In this document: one piece after another, positions 8,156 through 17,136 of the stretch
How the letters are laid out: each line of letters begins with the position of its first letter
How positions within the stretch are numbered: the stretch's first letter is position 1
NCBI GenBank assembly: GCA_014361095.1
Contig: JACIWF010000003.1
Location: 1-30,163, forward strand
Length of the DNA stretch: 30,163 bases
Direction: 5' to 3'
Origin: Hadesarchaea archaeon
Lineage (GTDB): Archaea; Hadarchaeota; Hadarchaeia; Hadarchaeales; Hadarchaeaceae
Notes under the pieces: model-generated
Database searches by the model: none
Told to the model about the DNA's origin: nothing
The model's input: only the letters and a program-made list of their open reading frames with translations
Translations under genes and position numbers: made by a program

Positions 8156-9727
8156 TCACGCCCCTGAGTAGAACTCCCTGACCTTCTCCACGTACTGCTT
8201 ATAGCCGAACACCTTGTGCCTGACCAGATCCTCCAGGAACTTCACCTTTCGCTGAAGCTCTCTCGCCAGGTTCTGCTCGCTCAGCCCCTGCGCCCTTGCG
8301 GCCTCCCGAAGCCGGCGCGACCTTTTAATCACCTCGGAGAGCTTGTTCGGAGAAAAGGAATCGTCGTAAACGTTGTACTCGAAGATGGTTGAGATCTCGG
8401 GCCGCCCGTCCTTCGTCGGGTTGATCTCGTAAACACCATTGACCCTGTACACGACCTCGCCGTTCGGCCGGAGCAACCGCGCGGCGACGGGCATGCACCA
8501 TATCTGCAGGATGTCGGCGTCCTTGAGGTCCATGGGCGGCGCGCGCATCCTCGCTATCGCGGCCTCCGGAGAAAAGGAGTGAAAAGTGCTGGCGCATGAA
8601 TGCCCCAGGGAGCTGGCGTGGGTGAGCGTCCTTATCTCCTCGCCCCTCACCTCACCGACCGCCACGTAGTCTGGCCGGTGACGCATGACCAGCTTGATGA
8701 GGTCGAAGAGGTCCACCTCGAAACGCTCCGAAGTCGCGAAGTGGACGGGGCGGGTGTGGAAGCGCTGCCAGTTCTCGTGGGGCAGGTTGAGCTCCATCAC
8801 GTCCTCGACAGTTATGATCTTGGCGTTGGGATTGATCGAAGCGAGCAGCCCCTGCATGAGCGTCGTTTTGCCCCCGCCCACGGTTCCCAGGACCTGGACA
8901 AACCCGCGCATCTCGAACACCTGCCAGAGGTAAGCCGCCATGAGCGAGGTGAGCATCCGGCGCGCGATGAGATAAACCAGGCTGTACGGCTCCTCGGGAA
9001 ACTTCCTTAGCGAGAATGTCGACCCGGGGTGGGTGATCTCGTCCCCGAAGGTCAGCGAGACGCGGTGCCCCTCGGGCGTGGTGACGTCCACCATCGGCAC
9101 GGCGGCGGTCAGGGACTTGCCGAGCTTCTGGGCCAGCCTCAGGTTGAAGTTCTGCAGCTCCAGCTCCGAGTTGAAGGAAATGTTGGTCCGGAGCCAGTTG
9201 AGGTCGGCGAAGTCCCTGTGGACAACGTAGACGGGCTCGGTGTACCCGACGGAGGTTATCTCGGCGACGTTCGGGTCCATCACGGGGATGTGGAGCTTCC
9301 CGTATCCCAAACCGTCCCTTTCGATGAAGTAGCGGTATTTGGCGAAGCTTTTTCTCACCTCATCGAGCAGCCCGAGCTCCTCAGCCGCCCTCCAGATCGC
9401 GCCCTCGATGTACTTCGATACGTCCTTGTTCTCCACGGCCTCCGGCTCAAGGGCATAGATGAAGTTCTCAAACAGGTCGCGGTATATCTCCTTTTCACGC
9501 TCGCTCAGCGCCGGCTCGGATACCTCGTAGTGGCCTGTTTTTCCGTCGAAGGAGACAAAGACCTCCGCGGGACCAACCGGATACTGCGCAAGCTTCTTCC
9601 CATAGACCCTCGCCGAAAGAGATTCGACGGCGTACTCGGGAAGCACGCTTTTCGGTTGAAGGGATTTGAATGGATTGACCTTCGCCAGGATCTCCTTCAG
9701 CCTGCCCGCAGGGAAAATCTTGACCAT
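8156..9727 (-). CDS. Type IV pilus assembly ATPase (GspE/TadA/VirB11 superfamily)
   Basis: This 523-aa hexameric secretion ATPase would power filament assembly from the cytoplasmic face. Numbered from the chosen start, it shows Walker A GTVGGGKT (281-288), an Asp box IITVEDVMEL (304-313), a Walker B region DYVAVGEVRGEE with E359, and a His box ending TFHSF (381-385). The N-terminal domain is well conserved up to Walker A. An ATG exists at 9757, but it lies inside the TATA element. ATG 9727 gives the usual 33.5-nt spacing and is preferred. The TadC-type platform gene follows after 4 nt. Because VirB11 belongs to the same superfamily, this enzyme could in principle also serve the VirB4-like module upstream, but its pairing with TadC makes pilus assembly the leading interpretation. 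Confidence 0.92.
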   Translation of the reverse strand: MVKIFPAGRLKEILAKVNPFKSLQPKSVLPEYAVESLSARVYGKKLAQYPVGPAEVFVSFDGKTGHYEVSEPALSEREKEIYRDLFENFIYALEPEAVENKDVSKYIEGAIWRAAEELGLLDEVRKSFAKYRYFIERDGLGYGKLHIPVMDPNVAEITSVGYTEPVYVVHRDFADLNWLRTNISFNSELELQNFNLRLAQKLGKSLTAAVPMVDVTTPEGHRVSLTFGDEITHPGSTFSLRKFPEEPYSLVYLIARRMLTSLMAAYLWQVFEMRGFVQVLGTVGGGKTTLMQGLLASINPNAKIITVEDVMELNLPHENWQRFHTRPVHFATSERFEVDLFDLIKLVMRHRPDYVAVGEVRGEEIRTLTHASSLGHSCASTFHSFSPEAAIARMRAPPMDLKDADILQIWCMPVAARLLRPNGEVVYRVNGVYEINPTKDGRPEISTIFEYNVYDDSFSPNKLSEVIKRSRRLREAARAQGLSEQNLARELQRKVKFLEDLVRHKVFGYKQYVEKVREFYSGA

Positions 9728-9756
9728 TTTTACCGCAGGGGATAGAGTGTCCGCCA

Positions 9757-9771
9757 TTTTTATTGATTAAC
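9757..9771 (-). promoter_or_regulatory. Promoter of the ATPase-platform operon
   Basis: Minus-strand GTTAATCAATAAAAA, the consensus form of the shared element. It overlaps the in-frame ATG at 9757, which is the main reason for choosing ATG 9727 as the start, 33.5 nt from the TATA centre. Confidence 0.65.
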
Positions 9772-9869
9772 ACGCACCGGCTCATCCTGATGTACTTCCA
9801 GCGCCGGAACAGCACGCGTCGATGGGGTGGGCGCAGGTAGTTCCAAGCTCGTTTGTCTCTCGGTATCAT

Positions 9870-11273
9870 TTACTGCACCCAGAAGACATTGCCGAGCTGG
9901 GTCACGATCCCGAGCCTGTCTGGCGGCTTTGTCCGTTCGCTCCCCACGCTTGTTGTTGGCTCCGGATCGACATATTTTCGCAGTATTACCCAGTCCACAT
10001 CAAGGCTTCCTTGAGGATAATACAAGCTCGTGTGCCAGTGAGCGGTATTGAAAGAGACTTTTTCAGTTGTGTTTGGTATGTCAGACGTGCTCTCATAAAC
10101 CAAAGTTCCGTCTTTAAACCACCTTATTTTGCTTCCAGTGTTGACAATACTTCTAATAGCCCAAGTATTTGGTGCATCCGAGCCAGATTTATTACCAGAA
10201 CTCGTCCAAGTTGTATCCGCTGACGAATTGTGACCAAGTATGTGCCCGCTCTCACCTGAGCCAAGCAAAGCTCCGTAATTACTCCAAGAACCACCGGACA
10301 CACGTGTTCTCAATCCCCATCCAGCATACCGATACCATCCGCTGCTGCCTGTCCCTCCCCAATTGGGATTGTTGATTCTTGCTGTGAGGATGGTGTTGGA
10401 ACAAGAAAAAGAGTTGATTGAAACAACGTTTTGCTCGGTCGAACTTCCAGAGGAGCTTGGCCCACTCCTAAGTGATAGAATACCATTAGAAACAGTAACT
10501 GAGTTAGTTCCCGATACCCCGCAGGTAAATGCTTGCCATTTTGTTGTGTCCAAACTGGTTCCAAGAAAATCGTCATAGAGGAGAAACGCGGCATCTGCAC
10601 TGCTTTGACTCGTCGCGTACGGGTTTCCGTAGTACTGTTTCAAGTTTGTCGTGGAAGCGTTCGCCCCAAGGGTCACGTCCGCGGGAAGCCTGACCCAGAC
10701 GATGGCGTTTTCTCCTGGAATGTAGTTCTCAATCCAGTAGGAGCACACGAAAAACCCATCCGTGTTTTCCCACACATAGCGCAGATCTGAAAAATCTGGT
10801 TTCATTCCCGGGCGCCACTTAACCGCACAGTACCCCGAATTTTCCCAGATCTTTACGGTGTAATCTCCGGGCATACCGTTCGCGCCTGCAAACACCGTAA
10901 CGGTGGTTTTATTTGACCAATTCTCATTCCACCATGCTTCGGACATGAACTCAGACCCAAAAATGGCTTTTTTCTCGCTGGCCTCCACAAAGAACGTGTC
11001 AATGTCGTGATAAACTAAGGAACCATTTTGTTCTTCGACCACCGCCACTATGGTGGAAGGCAATATTCCCTTATTGAAGATCTCTAAGCCATTTTCCGTC
11101 TTTGTTATTTTGAGGTCTTCGCGAAGCCGAAGTGCCTGAAGTTGCTGCGAGCGCGTTGATTTTTCAACAAGCCGTGAGTGTTCGACCACGACAACCGCCC
11201 CTAGGCTGAAGAAAAACGACATGGCGATCAGCAGCGCCGCAGCCATGATGGCGAAACCGCGCTCCTCCTTCAT
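9870..11273 (-). CDS. Pilin-like protein carrying a DUF2341 surface domain
   Basis: This 467-aa protein begins MKEERGFAIM followed by a long hydrophobic helix (about 8-30). That is the layout of a type IV pilin or pseudopilin with a likely prepilin-peptidase site after G6. Residues about 45-105 form a small beta domain. From WWNENWSNKTTVTVF onward comes a DUF2341 module with its hallmark IVWVRLP and YYGNP, then a concanavalin-type beta-sandwich (DDFLGTSLDTTKWQ, then WFKDGTLVYES). It would carry a ligand-binding lectin-like domain on the filament or at the cell surface. It overlaps the adhesin gene by ATGA, so the two are translationally coupled. The segment 9990-10560 is more AT-rich than the 5' part. 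A minor or tip pilin is a plausible role; this is inference. Confidence 0.72.
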   Translation of the reverse strand: MKEERGFAIMAAALLIAMSFFFSLGAVVVVEHSRLVEKSTRSQQLQALRLREDLKITKTENGLEIFNKGILPSTIVAVVEEQNGSLVYHDIDTFFVEASEKKAIFGSEFMSEAWWNENWSNKTTVTVFAGANGMPGDYTVKIWENSGYCAVKWRPGMKPDFSDLRYVWENTDGFFVCSYWIENYIPGENAIVWVRLPADVTLGANASTTNLKQYYGNPYATSQSSADAAFLLYDDFLGTSLDTTKWQAFTCGVSGTNSVTVSNGILSLRSGPSSSGSSTEQNVVSINSFSCSNTILTARINNPNWGGTGSSGWYRYAGWGLRTRVSGGSWSNYGALLGSGESGHILGHNSSADTTWTSSGNKSGSDAPNTWAIRSIVNTGSKIRWFKDGTLVYESTSDIPNTTEKVSFNTAHWHTSLYYPQGSLDVDWVILRKYVDPEPTTSVGSERTKPPDRLGIVTQLGNVFWVQ

Positions 11274-14200
11274 CGGCTCAACCTCCAGGTGTAGACCCCC
11301 TTGTTCTTCGTTATGATAGTTACGTCGAACTCAGCAACGCTGGGACTGGGAAACTCGATCGTGACAAATTTGCCGGCGGGGATGACCGTTCCATAGGCAT
11401 TCCCGCTTGACGCATCTCTGACCACAAAATCGTAAATTTCCGTCCCGGAAACGAAGAGGCGGTCAATCTGCACGTCCTGGGTCCCGTAGTTGTACAGGTA
11501 TACCTTGGTTATGGTGGTGGTGCTCTGGTTAGAAACGGAGGGCAGCTGGTTGATCCTGAAGACCCCCATCGCCCAGTCCGACCATTCGTAACCGTCGTAG
11601 ACCCTGACCTGCACGTAGTAAGTGACACCCCTCGACAGAGAAGAACCGCCGTACACCACGCTGGTGCTGCTGGAAGAAACCTGCCCCGAGTTCCACTTGT
11701 TGTTGCCTCCCTGGCTCGTCCCGACCCATATCTCATACTTTGACTGTGAATCTCCATCCTGGTCGACGAAGGTCCAGCTAAACGTGGGGGTGAAGGTAGT
11801 TAGCCTCATCGGATTCGTCTGCCCTTGAGTTGAGAGGTTCACTGGGGACGGAAGCTGGTTGAGTTGGAAGGACGCCGGCTGAGACCAGTATCCCTCGAGA
11901 TTTGTGGCATCCCAGAACTTGATGCGCCAGTAGTACGTCACGCCGCGGCTCAGAGGAGCACCGCCGTAGGTTATGTCCGGGCACCTCGATCCGCTCGCCG
12001 TTGGGGCCATGGAAGTGCCGCTGGCGCCCGAATCCCAGTGCGTCACTGTCGCAAAGCTGCTGTCGGTGGAGACCTGGATGCGGTATTTGATGGCGCTGTC
12101 GCCGTTGCCGTCGCCGGCATTGTTATCCGTGTGGATCGCAGAAAATGTGGGGGTGAACGTCGTCAGCCTCGTGGGATTCGATTGACCTTGGCAGAGAAGA
12201 GAGGTCGGGGGATTGGGAGGCGTATAGGCGCTCATGAACCGCCACCCGCTGTTATTCCCTCCATCCACTGAGTTGGCGCCAGCGTACCAAAACGCCCCGC
12301 CCGTGGCAACCGAATAGGAAAGCACCAAATAATCGCAGTTTACAATACCGCTCGCCTTCGAGAGGGTGTGCGTGGCCGACGTTGCGCTGGAGATCGTTAT
12401 CATGCTCCCGGGCGCTCCAGTGGCCGTGAACGAATTTACCGTCGTGGTGGTGCCGGCGGTGAAGTAAACCGTTCCGCCCGCGTCGATCCTGAAGTCGTTG
12501 AAGGTGTTTGAACCAGTAATGGTAACCGTTCCCGCGGCCGCGTTCCAGAAATTGTAGTAGGTTCTTCCGCCGCCGGCAAACGTCTTCGCCGACGTGGAAG
12601 TGTTGGTGAGTTTTATGGTCGATGTCTCAGGATTGAGCGTGAGGTTGGTTGTGATACTGGTGTCCCAGACCGTCCCAGTAGATGTCAGCGACCAAGTCCC
12701 AGATCCCATCTTGATCGTCCGTGTATTTGGGTTGTTCGAAGAGAAGACGCCGATCACAACGTTGTAGTTGTTGGCGTCAAACGTCCCTCTGGAAACGGTT
12801 AAAATACGATTGTTGGTAATGAGGTCGCCCTGTAGCGTCAGGGTCCCCCCTGGAGCCTCGAGAGTTATGTTTTGTGTAAAGGTACAGCCCGCGGTAGTGA
12901 GCGTGTACGAGCCTCTGCCTCGGAACGTTATTGCGGATGTGCCGCTTATAGACATCGCCGAAGAAAGGGTCAGGCTACCAAAGATCGAGTTGGCAGTAGA
13001 AAAGTTCAGGGTCGGGCTGTTCTGTACCCCTGTGAAATTGATGTTCCTTCCCAATCGCGCGATGTTAGCATTTATCGTCTGTCCCGTCGAAGTTATCGAA
13101 TTGGCATCGAAGTAAACGTCATCCTGCGGCAGGGGCACCGAAGCGCCAGACGCCCCACCTGAAGTGGCCGACCAGCGAGCTGTATCATACCAGTTACCGC
13201 CGTTTCCCACCCAGTACCTGTTTTTCGAGGCAGGGAAAGTAATTCCCGAGTTGCCTCCGCAGTCGCCCACATCATCGCGCGAACTGAAGTTCCAGTTTGC
13301 GGACCCCGCTCCAGCGATATCCATGAAATCCACATTGGAAACCGAAACGCTTGCTGCGGTTATGGTTCTCTGCATACCGGTTGAGTCGCTCGCGACCAGC
13401 AGCTGATACCGCCGGGAAACGCCGGTAAGGGTAAGCGTGCCCGTGACGGTTTGGTTGGCAGACAGGGACAAAGCGGCATCAGTACTGGATCCACCCGTCC
13501 TTTTCAAGTTGGTGAAGGTGTTTGCTCCAGAAAGTGTTTGTGAACCAGAAGCGTTCAACTGCACCTCATAGTAAGTCCTGCCGCCGCCGGTGAACGATCC
13601 AGTACACTTGATCACGGAAGTGCCGGCATCGAAGGTTAGGTTCGTCGTGGTGCTCAGGTTCCACGAGGTGCAGTTTATCGTGGACGCACCGAGAGTGAGC
13701 GTCCTCGTGTTGGAGTTGCTCGACGCAAAAGTCCCGCACGTCACCGTCTTACCGTTGGTGTTCAAGGAACCCCGTGTGAGCGTGATATTCGAGCTACCGT
13801 TGTTCCAGTCGTCCTGCAGGATCCACCCGCCCCCTGCGCCGTTGAATGTGACCGCATTTGCCGTACTCTTTCCGTTGAAGGTCAGAGTATTCCCAGTGGC
13901 GGTCGACGCAAAGGTGATCGCACCTGTGTAACTCCAGGTCATCCCGCCACCCAGCGTCAGAGAGCCGTAGATGTTCAGAGCCGCGCTCCCGGCAAGGGTC
14001 CCTGAGAAACCGGTAAAATCCAAATTGTAGGCGTAGGCAGCGCTGTCTATTGTCACTGTCCCGGAACCGCTGTTTGCATCGAAAAACACATCGAAATTAG
14101 AAATGGGAACTGAAGCACCGCCTTCCCCACCGGATAACACTGACCAGTGCGCATTGTCCGACCAGTTGCCCGTGCCCCCCACCCAATATCTGGCGGGATA

Positions 14201-15607
14201 ACTTAAGGCGAGGTTATCGAAGTAGAACGTCACGCTGTTAGGGCCGTATTTGCTCACAAAAAAGCGAATGTAGTAAGCACCGGAACAGGAGGAAAGATCA
14301 ATACCCCAGTTCTCCGTTATCTCACACGACCCGGTATAAGTAACACTTTTTATTGTGGTCCAACTGGAGTTATCTGGGCTTATTTGAACACCGACGGTGC
14401 ACGTGTAAGAAGTGCCCTGCGGGATATTTGCTACGGCCTTCACACTCACCAACAGGGTCGAGCAAGAAAGCAGGTACCTGTTTTTACTCGTCAAATAAGC
14501 CAGTGTGGTCTCCTGCCATGTTTGCTGGATACTGGCATACAGCTTGTAAGAATAATTCCCTTCCACTTTCCAGTCGGTGGCCTGAGCACCAGAAGCGGAT
14601 CCATGAGAGGACACGGACGCGGAATAAAACCAGTCCGAAACGTCCTCAAAGTTTTCAAGCACTAGGCTAGACGGATTGGGGCGAGACGTTTCTTCGGCGC
14701 CGATGGACACCGAAGGCTCCGGATTGACAAACTTCCGCGCTCTTATCTTATCAAACCAGAACGCTTCATAGTAACCGGAAGCCAGATTTAATCGCCGCAT
14801 ATAGAAATTTAAAATACCATTGCCAGTGTAGCTTGTCACGTCGAACTCTTGGTTCAAATAAGTCAAGTCTTGGTAGGTACTAATGCTCCACAAAACGTTA
14901 TCGCCGATCCTAATAGCAAAATACGTCGTTTCACCAGTTCCGCTTGCATAGTAACCGTGTACACGATAATCCACTATCAGTTTTCCAACATTGGTAAAAT
15001 CGAGGGTCTTTGCTAATTTAGCCCAATCATTACGTCCAGCACCAAAACCATAGAACCTATAACTTTGCGTTCCCTCTGTAAACCAGTCCGTACTAGGTCC
15101 ACCGCTAAGCTGTCCGTAAGTATCCTGCTCAGTATAGGTCCAACCCGAAAAACCTGGTTCGAACCCCTCGAAGAACTCGAAGACAGAACTGCCGTTGCTT
15201 AGGCTGGCGGCATTTGGAGATCCATAGTACATATAAATCACGTGCGAGCCGTTGGCCGCCAGAGCATCCGGATCTTTGACCCAGATGACCGTCGAAGAGG
15301 TGTTTACACCACCGTCGATATAGTAATTCAGCAGGGTGGTTCCGTCCGCTTTGGTGAACCTTATGTCGCTGCAATCCGGCTTCATTTTCCCCGCGCTTAT
15401 AAGCGAGGCGGTGTCTACAATAATTTTGATTTGGTAGTTGGCTGGCATTCCGTTTGAGCCGGCAGTAATTGTTATTGGCCTGCGGTAGACCCACCAACCA
15501 TACAACCAGCCCTCGCCAGTTGCGGCGACCGAAGGCACGTGGCTCGAATTAATTAAAAAAACCAATGCCAAAGCGAACAAAAACAGTTTGCGCGTCCTCA
15601 TCCTCAT
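11270..15607 (-). CDS. Giant secreted modular adhesin (DUF2341, beta-repeat, FN3 modules)
   Basis: This 1445-aa protein has a Sec signal peptide (core LFLFALALVFLI) and no C-terminal TM. Modules in order are DUF2341 (about 36-300, ending near VNPEPSVSIGAEE), a second carbohydrate-binding-like beta domain (about 315-475), beta-repeat module A starting YWVGGTGNWSDNAHW, and module B starting YWVGNGGNWYDTARW. Each beta-repeat module spans about 300 residues of Thr/Asn/Gly-rich strands with GGGRTYY. Two FN3-like repeats with LSRGVTYY follow, then a C-terminal beta domain of about 100 residues. It is likely a long surface adhesin carried by or tethered to the pilus. ATG 15607 follows GAGGTGAGGAG. 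The stop of the upstream pilin-FN3 gene is 11 nt away and the downstream gene overlaps, so the three form an operon. The FN3 repeat is shared with that upstream protein. Confidence 0.85.
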   Translation of the reverse strand: MRMRTRKLFLFALALVFLINSSHVPSVAATGEGWLYGWWVYRRPITITAGSNGMPANYQIKIIVDTASLISAGKMKPDCSDIRFTKADGTTLLNYYIDGGVNTSSTVIWVKDPDALAANGSHVIYMYYGSPNAASLSNGSSVFEFFEGFEPGFSGWTYTEQDTYGQLSGGPSTDWFTEGTQSYRFYGFGAGRNDWAKLAKTLDFTNVGKLIVDYRVHGYYASGTGETTYFAIRIGDNVLWSISTYQDLTYLNQEFDVTSYTGNGILNFYMRRLNLASGYYEAFWFDKIRARKFVNPEPSVSIGAEETSRPNPSSLVLENFEDVSDWFYSASVSSHGSASGAQATDWKVEGNYSYKLYASIQQTWQETTLAYLTSKNRYLLSCSTLLVSVKAVANIPQGTSYTCTVGVQISPDNSSWTTIKSVTYTGSCEITENWGIDLSSCSGAYYIRFFVSKYGPNSVTFYFDNLALSYPARYWVGGTGNWSDNAHWSVLSGGEGGASVPISNFDVFFDANSGSGTVTIDSAAYAYNLDFTGFSGTLAGSAALNIYGSLTLGGGMTWSYTGAITFASTATGNTLTFNGKSTANAVTFNGAGGGWILQDDWNNGSSNITLTRGSLNTNGKTVTCGTFASSNSNTRTLTLGASTINCTSWNLSTTTNLTFDAGTSVIKCTGSFTGGGRTYYEVQLNASGSQTLSGANTFTNLKRTGGSSTDAALSLSANQTVTGTLTLTGVSRRYQLLVASDSTGMQRTITAASVSVSNVDFMDIAGAGSANWNFSSRDDVGDCGGNSGITFPASKNRYWVGNGGNWYDTARWSATSGGASGASVPLPQDDVYFDANSITSTGQTINANIARLGRNINFTGVQNSPTLNFSTANSIFGSLTLSSAMSISGTSAITFRGRGSYTLTTAGCTFTQNITLEAPGGTLTLQGDLITNNRILTVSRGTFDANNYNVVIGVFSSNNPNTRTIKMGSGTWSLTSTGTVWDTSITTNLTLNPETSTIKLTNTSTSAKTFAGGGRTYYNFWNAAAGTVTITGSNTFNDFRIDAGGTVYFTAGTTTTVNSFTATGAPGSMITISSATSATHTLSKASGIVNCDYLVLSYSVATGGAFWYAGANSVDGGNNSGWRFMSAYTPPNPPTSLLCQGQSNPTRLTTFTPTFSAIHTDNNAGDGNGDSAIKYRIQVSTDSSFATVTHWDSGASGTSMAPTASGSRCPDITYGGAPLSRGVTYYWRIKFWDATNLEGYWSQPASFQLNQLPSPVNLSTQGQTNPMRLTTFTPTFSWTFVDQDGDSQSKYEIWVGTSQGGNNKWNSGQVSSSSTSVVYGGSSLSRGVTYYVQVRVYDGYEWSDWAMGVFRINQLPSVSNQSTTTITKVYLYNYGTQDVQIDRLFVSGTEIYDFVVRDASSGNAYGTVIPAGKFVTIEFPSPSVAEFDVTIITKNKGVYTWRLSR

Positions 15608-15618
15608 ATCTCCTCACC

Positions 15619-16080
15619 TCACAACACAAAAGAGCTGGTAAACCAGTCCGTCCACTCGTAGCCGTCGAAGACCTTGATGCGGTAGTAGTACGTCACGCCC
15701 TTTGAGAGGGGATTCCCGTTGTAGAAAGCCACAGCGCTCGAGGATTCAACCACACCAGAGTCCCACAGCAACGTGGAGAACGTGTTGTTGGAAGCGAGCT
15801 GCACCTGGTACCTGACCTGCGGATCGCCGTCGGGATCACTGTACGACCAAACAAAGACCAGCCCGCCGGCGCTTGAAATGTAGACGTTGGAAAGCAATTC
15901 ACCCTGCCTCGCCTCGGCCTCGCGCATGACGTCGATCAGCCCCTGCGCCCTAACCCCGGCCTTCTGCGCGTTGGCGAAGAGCACGTAGGTAACGGTGCCG
16001 AAGAGGGCAACCGTGATAATCAGAAATCCGATTATCTCGGAGAAGCCCCTCTTCTCCCGGAGCAGGCTTTTGCGGCTCAT
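15619..16080 (-). CDS. Minor pilin with C-terminal FN3-like domain
   Basis: This 153-aa protein has a class III-type signal: a basic leader ending KRG, then FSEIIGFLIITVALFGTVTYVLF (core of the pilin helix, residues about 13-35) and a helical stretch to about 62. The remainder is one FN3-like domain (SDPDGDPQVRYQVQL, then LSKGVTYYYRIKVFDGYEW) nearly matching the repeats of the adjacent adhesin. The frame is open from an ATG at 16125, but that lies within the promoter element; ATG 16080 has the TATA centre 32.5 nt upstream, and ATG 16089 is an alternative. The shared FN3 module suggests that this pilin and the adhesin associate, or share a ligand. It is first in a three-gene operon. Confidence 0.75.
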   Translation of the reverse strand: MSRKSLLREKRGFSEIIGFLIITVALFGTVTYVLFANAQKAGVRAQGLIDVMREAEARQGELLSNVYISSAGGLVFVWSYSDPDGDPQVRYQVQLASNNTFSTLLWDSGVVESSSAVAFYNGNPLSKGVTYYYRIKVFDGYEWTDWFTSSFVL

Positions 16081-16108
16081 TTTTATCATAAAGTTTGACG
16101 AAGAGGGC

Positions 16109-16123
16109 TTTTTATTGGTTAAC
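16109..16123 (-). promoter_or_regulatory. Promoter of the pilin-FN3/adhesin operon
   Basis: Minus-strand GTTAACCAATAAAAA, the shared element with one change. Its TATA part is centred 32.5 nt before ATG 16080. An oligo-T tract closing the upstream pilin operon abuts its 5' side. Confidence 0.65.
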
Positions 16124-16135
16124 AAAAAAAAGAAA
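16124..16135 (-). terminator. T-tract terminator after the pilin pair
   Basis: Minus-strand TTTCTTTTTTTT, about 35 nt after the stop of the second pilin gene and directly before the next promoter. It separates the pilin transcript from the adhesin operon. Confidence 0.5.
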
Positions 16136-16169
16136 GGTGGGTTATGTTTTACCTTTCCTGTGTTTGCGC

Positions 16170-16604
16170 TCAGGCATGAGCGAACACAGTCATGGATTTC
16201 ACCACGCTGCCGCCGGAGTAGGTTCCCGTGACCGTCACCACGTAGCCGGTGTTCGCAGTCCAGGATCCTGTGGTGTTTTCTCCAGTTACGGACATTCCCG
16301 ACGCCAGTCCGCCTGAAGGAAGCGACACAGACAGCGTGACAGGGGTGCTATTTGTGGTTACGGTGATGGTAATGCTCGAGAAAGCGACGGACCCGATGTT
16401 TTTCACCGTCACGGTCGCCAGCCTGGTGTTTCCGGCCACGATAATGTCGGCGTACGTTATCTGGAGGTCGGCCCCGCCAGAAAGCGAACCGGCCTGACTG
16501 CGCATCACCTGGTAGACAATCGCTCCGCCGGCTACCGTTGCCGCGACCAGTATCAGCGTGGCTATCAGCGGCGAGATTCCGCGGGTTTCCTTGATGCTTC
16601 GCAA
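16170..16604 (-). CDS. Type IV pilin (class III signal peptide), second of a tandem pair
   Basis: This 144-aa major-pilin-like protein has leader MRSIKETRG and then ISPLIATLILVAATVAGGAIVYQV (core of the hydrophobic stalk). Prepilin peptidase would cut after G9. The C-terminal beta-sandwich (about 45-144) has VTVKNIGS and ends SMTVFAHA. The start is a TTG, supported by a strong GAGGTGA a few bases upstream; no ATG fits ahead of the leader. It lies 12 nt after the stop of its paralogue, with nearly identical stalk-coding DNA (38 of 39 bases, 16521-16559 against 16971-17009). It is likely a filament subunit. The two paralogues differ in the exposed domain. Confidence 0.87.
   Translation of the reverse strand: MRSIKETRGISPLIATLILVAATVAGGAIVYQVMRSQAGSLSGGADLQITYADIIVAGNTRLATVTVKNIGSVAFSSITITVTTNSTPVTLSVSLPSGGLASGMSVTGENTTGSWTANTGYVVTVTGTYSGGSVVKSMTVFAHA
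16521..16559 (-). repeat. Stalk-coding repeat shared with the neighbouring pilin
   Basis: This stretch matches 16971-17009 at 38 of 39 positions and encodes the conserved pilin stalk in both genes. It is evidence of a recent tandem duplication or gene conversion restricted to the stalk, because the head domains have diverged. Confidence 0.7.
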
Positions 16605-16616
16605 GCTCTCACCTCA

Positions 16617-17057
16617 TTAAGAGTGGGCAACCACCACAGTGGTCTTCGTCACCGACCCGCCGCCAGCGACGTCTGCTGTGACCTTGATAACGCACTGCAT
16701 GCCGGGATTTACGGTGCCTGTCAAAGATGTATTGCCCCCAGCTGTCTGCCCTGCGTTGAGGGAAGACGCAATTGAAATTGTTCCCAGCTGATTGCCCGCA
16801 TTGTCATAAATTGTAGCAGCAACGTTGGAGAGAGCGAGCGTCCCCGTGTTCTGAACGGTTACCGTTGCGTTCTTAGTGGTTCCAACCACGAGGACGTCAG
16901 CGTATGATATCTGAAGGTCGGCGGTGTTGGAGAAAGATCCCGACTGGCTTCTCATCACTTGGTAGATAATCGCTCCGCCAGCTACCGTTGCCGCGACCAG
17001 TATCAGCGTCGCGATCAGTGGTGAAATCCCCCGAACTTCGCTTAAAATCTTCCTCAT
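16617..17057 (-). CDS. Type IV pilin (class III signal peptide), first of a tandem pair
   Basis: This 146-aa pilin has leader MRKILSEVRG followed by ISPLIATLILVAATVAGG, then a stalk helix and a beta-sandwich head with VLVVGTTKNATVTVQNTGT, ending VVVAHS. Cleavage is expected after G10. An in-frame ATG at 17072 exists, but ATG 17057 is preceded by AGGTGA at the proper distance and fits the TATA spacing better (35.5 against 20.5 nt). It shares an operon with the next pilin, 12 nt downstream. The head retains the plain pilin fold, which serves as the reference for spotting the domain insertion in the GLUG pilin encoded just upstream. Confidence 0.88.
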   Translation of the reverse strand: MRKILSEVRGISPLIATLILVAATVAGGAIIYQVMRSQSGSFSNTADLQISYADVLVVGTTKNATVTVQNTGTLALSNVAATIYDNAGNQLGTISIASSLNAGQTAGGNTSLTGTVNPGMQCVIKVTADVAGGGSVTKTTVVVAHS

Positions 17058-17088
17058 TTTTTCACCTGACATTCAGAGATTACACCCC

Positions 17089-17103
17089 TTTATATTGATT
17101 AAC
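17089..17103 (-). promoter_or_regulatory. Promoter of the tandem pilin operon
   Basis: Minus-strand GTTAATCAATATAAA. The upstream half GTTAATC is identical to that of the ATPase promoter. The TATA part is centred 35.5 nt before ATG 17057, leaving a leader just long enough for the AGGTGA ribosome site. Confidence 0.62.
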
Positions 17104-17136
17104 ATCAAACGAAGGTGCGGATATTTCACAAGGTTT

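Noticed and set aside
8156..9757. ATPase assigned as VirB11 of a type IV secretion system.
   Set aside because: It belongs to the same superfamily, but the adjacent TadC-type platform and the pilins point to type IV pilus assembly. Service to the VirB4-like module remains only a possibility.
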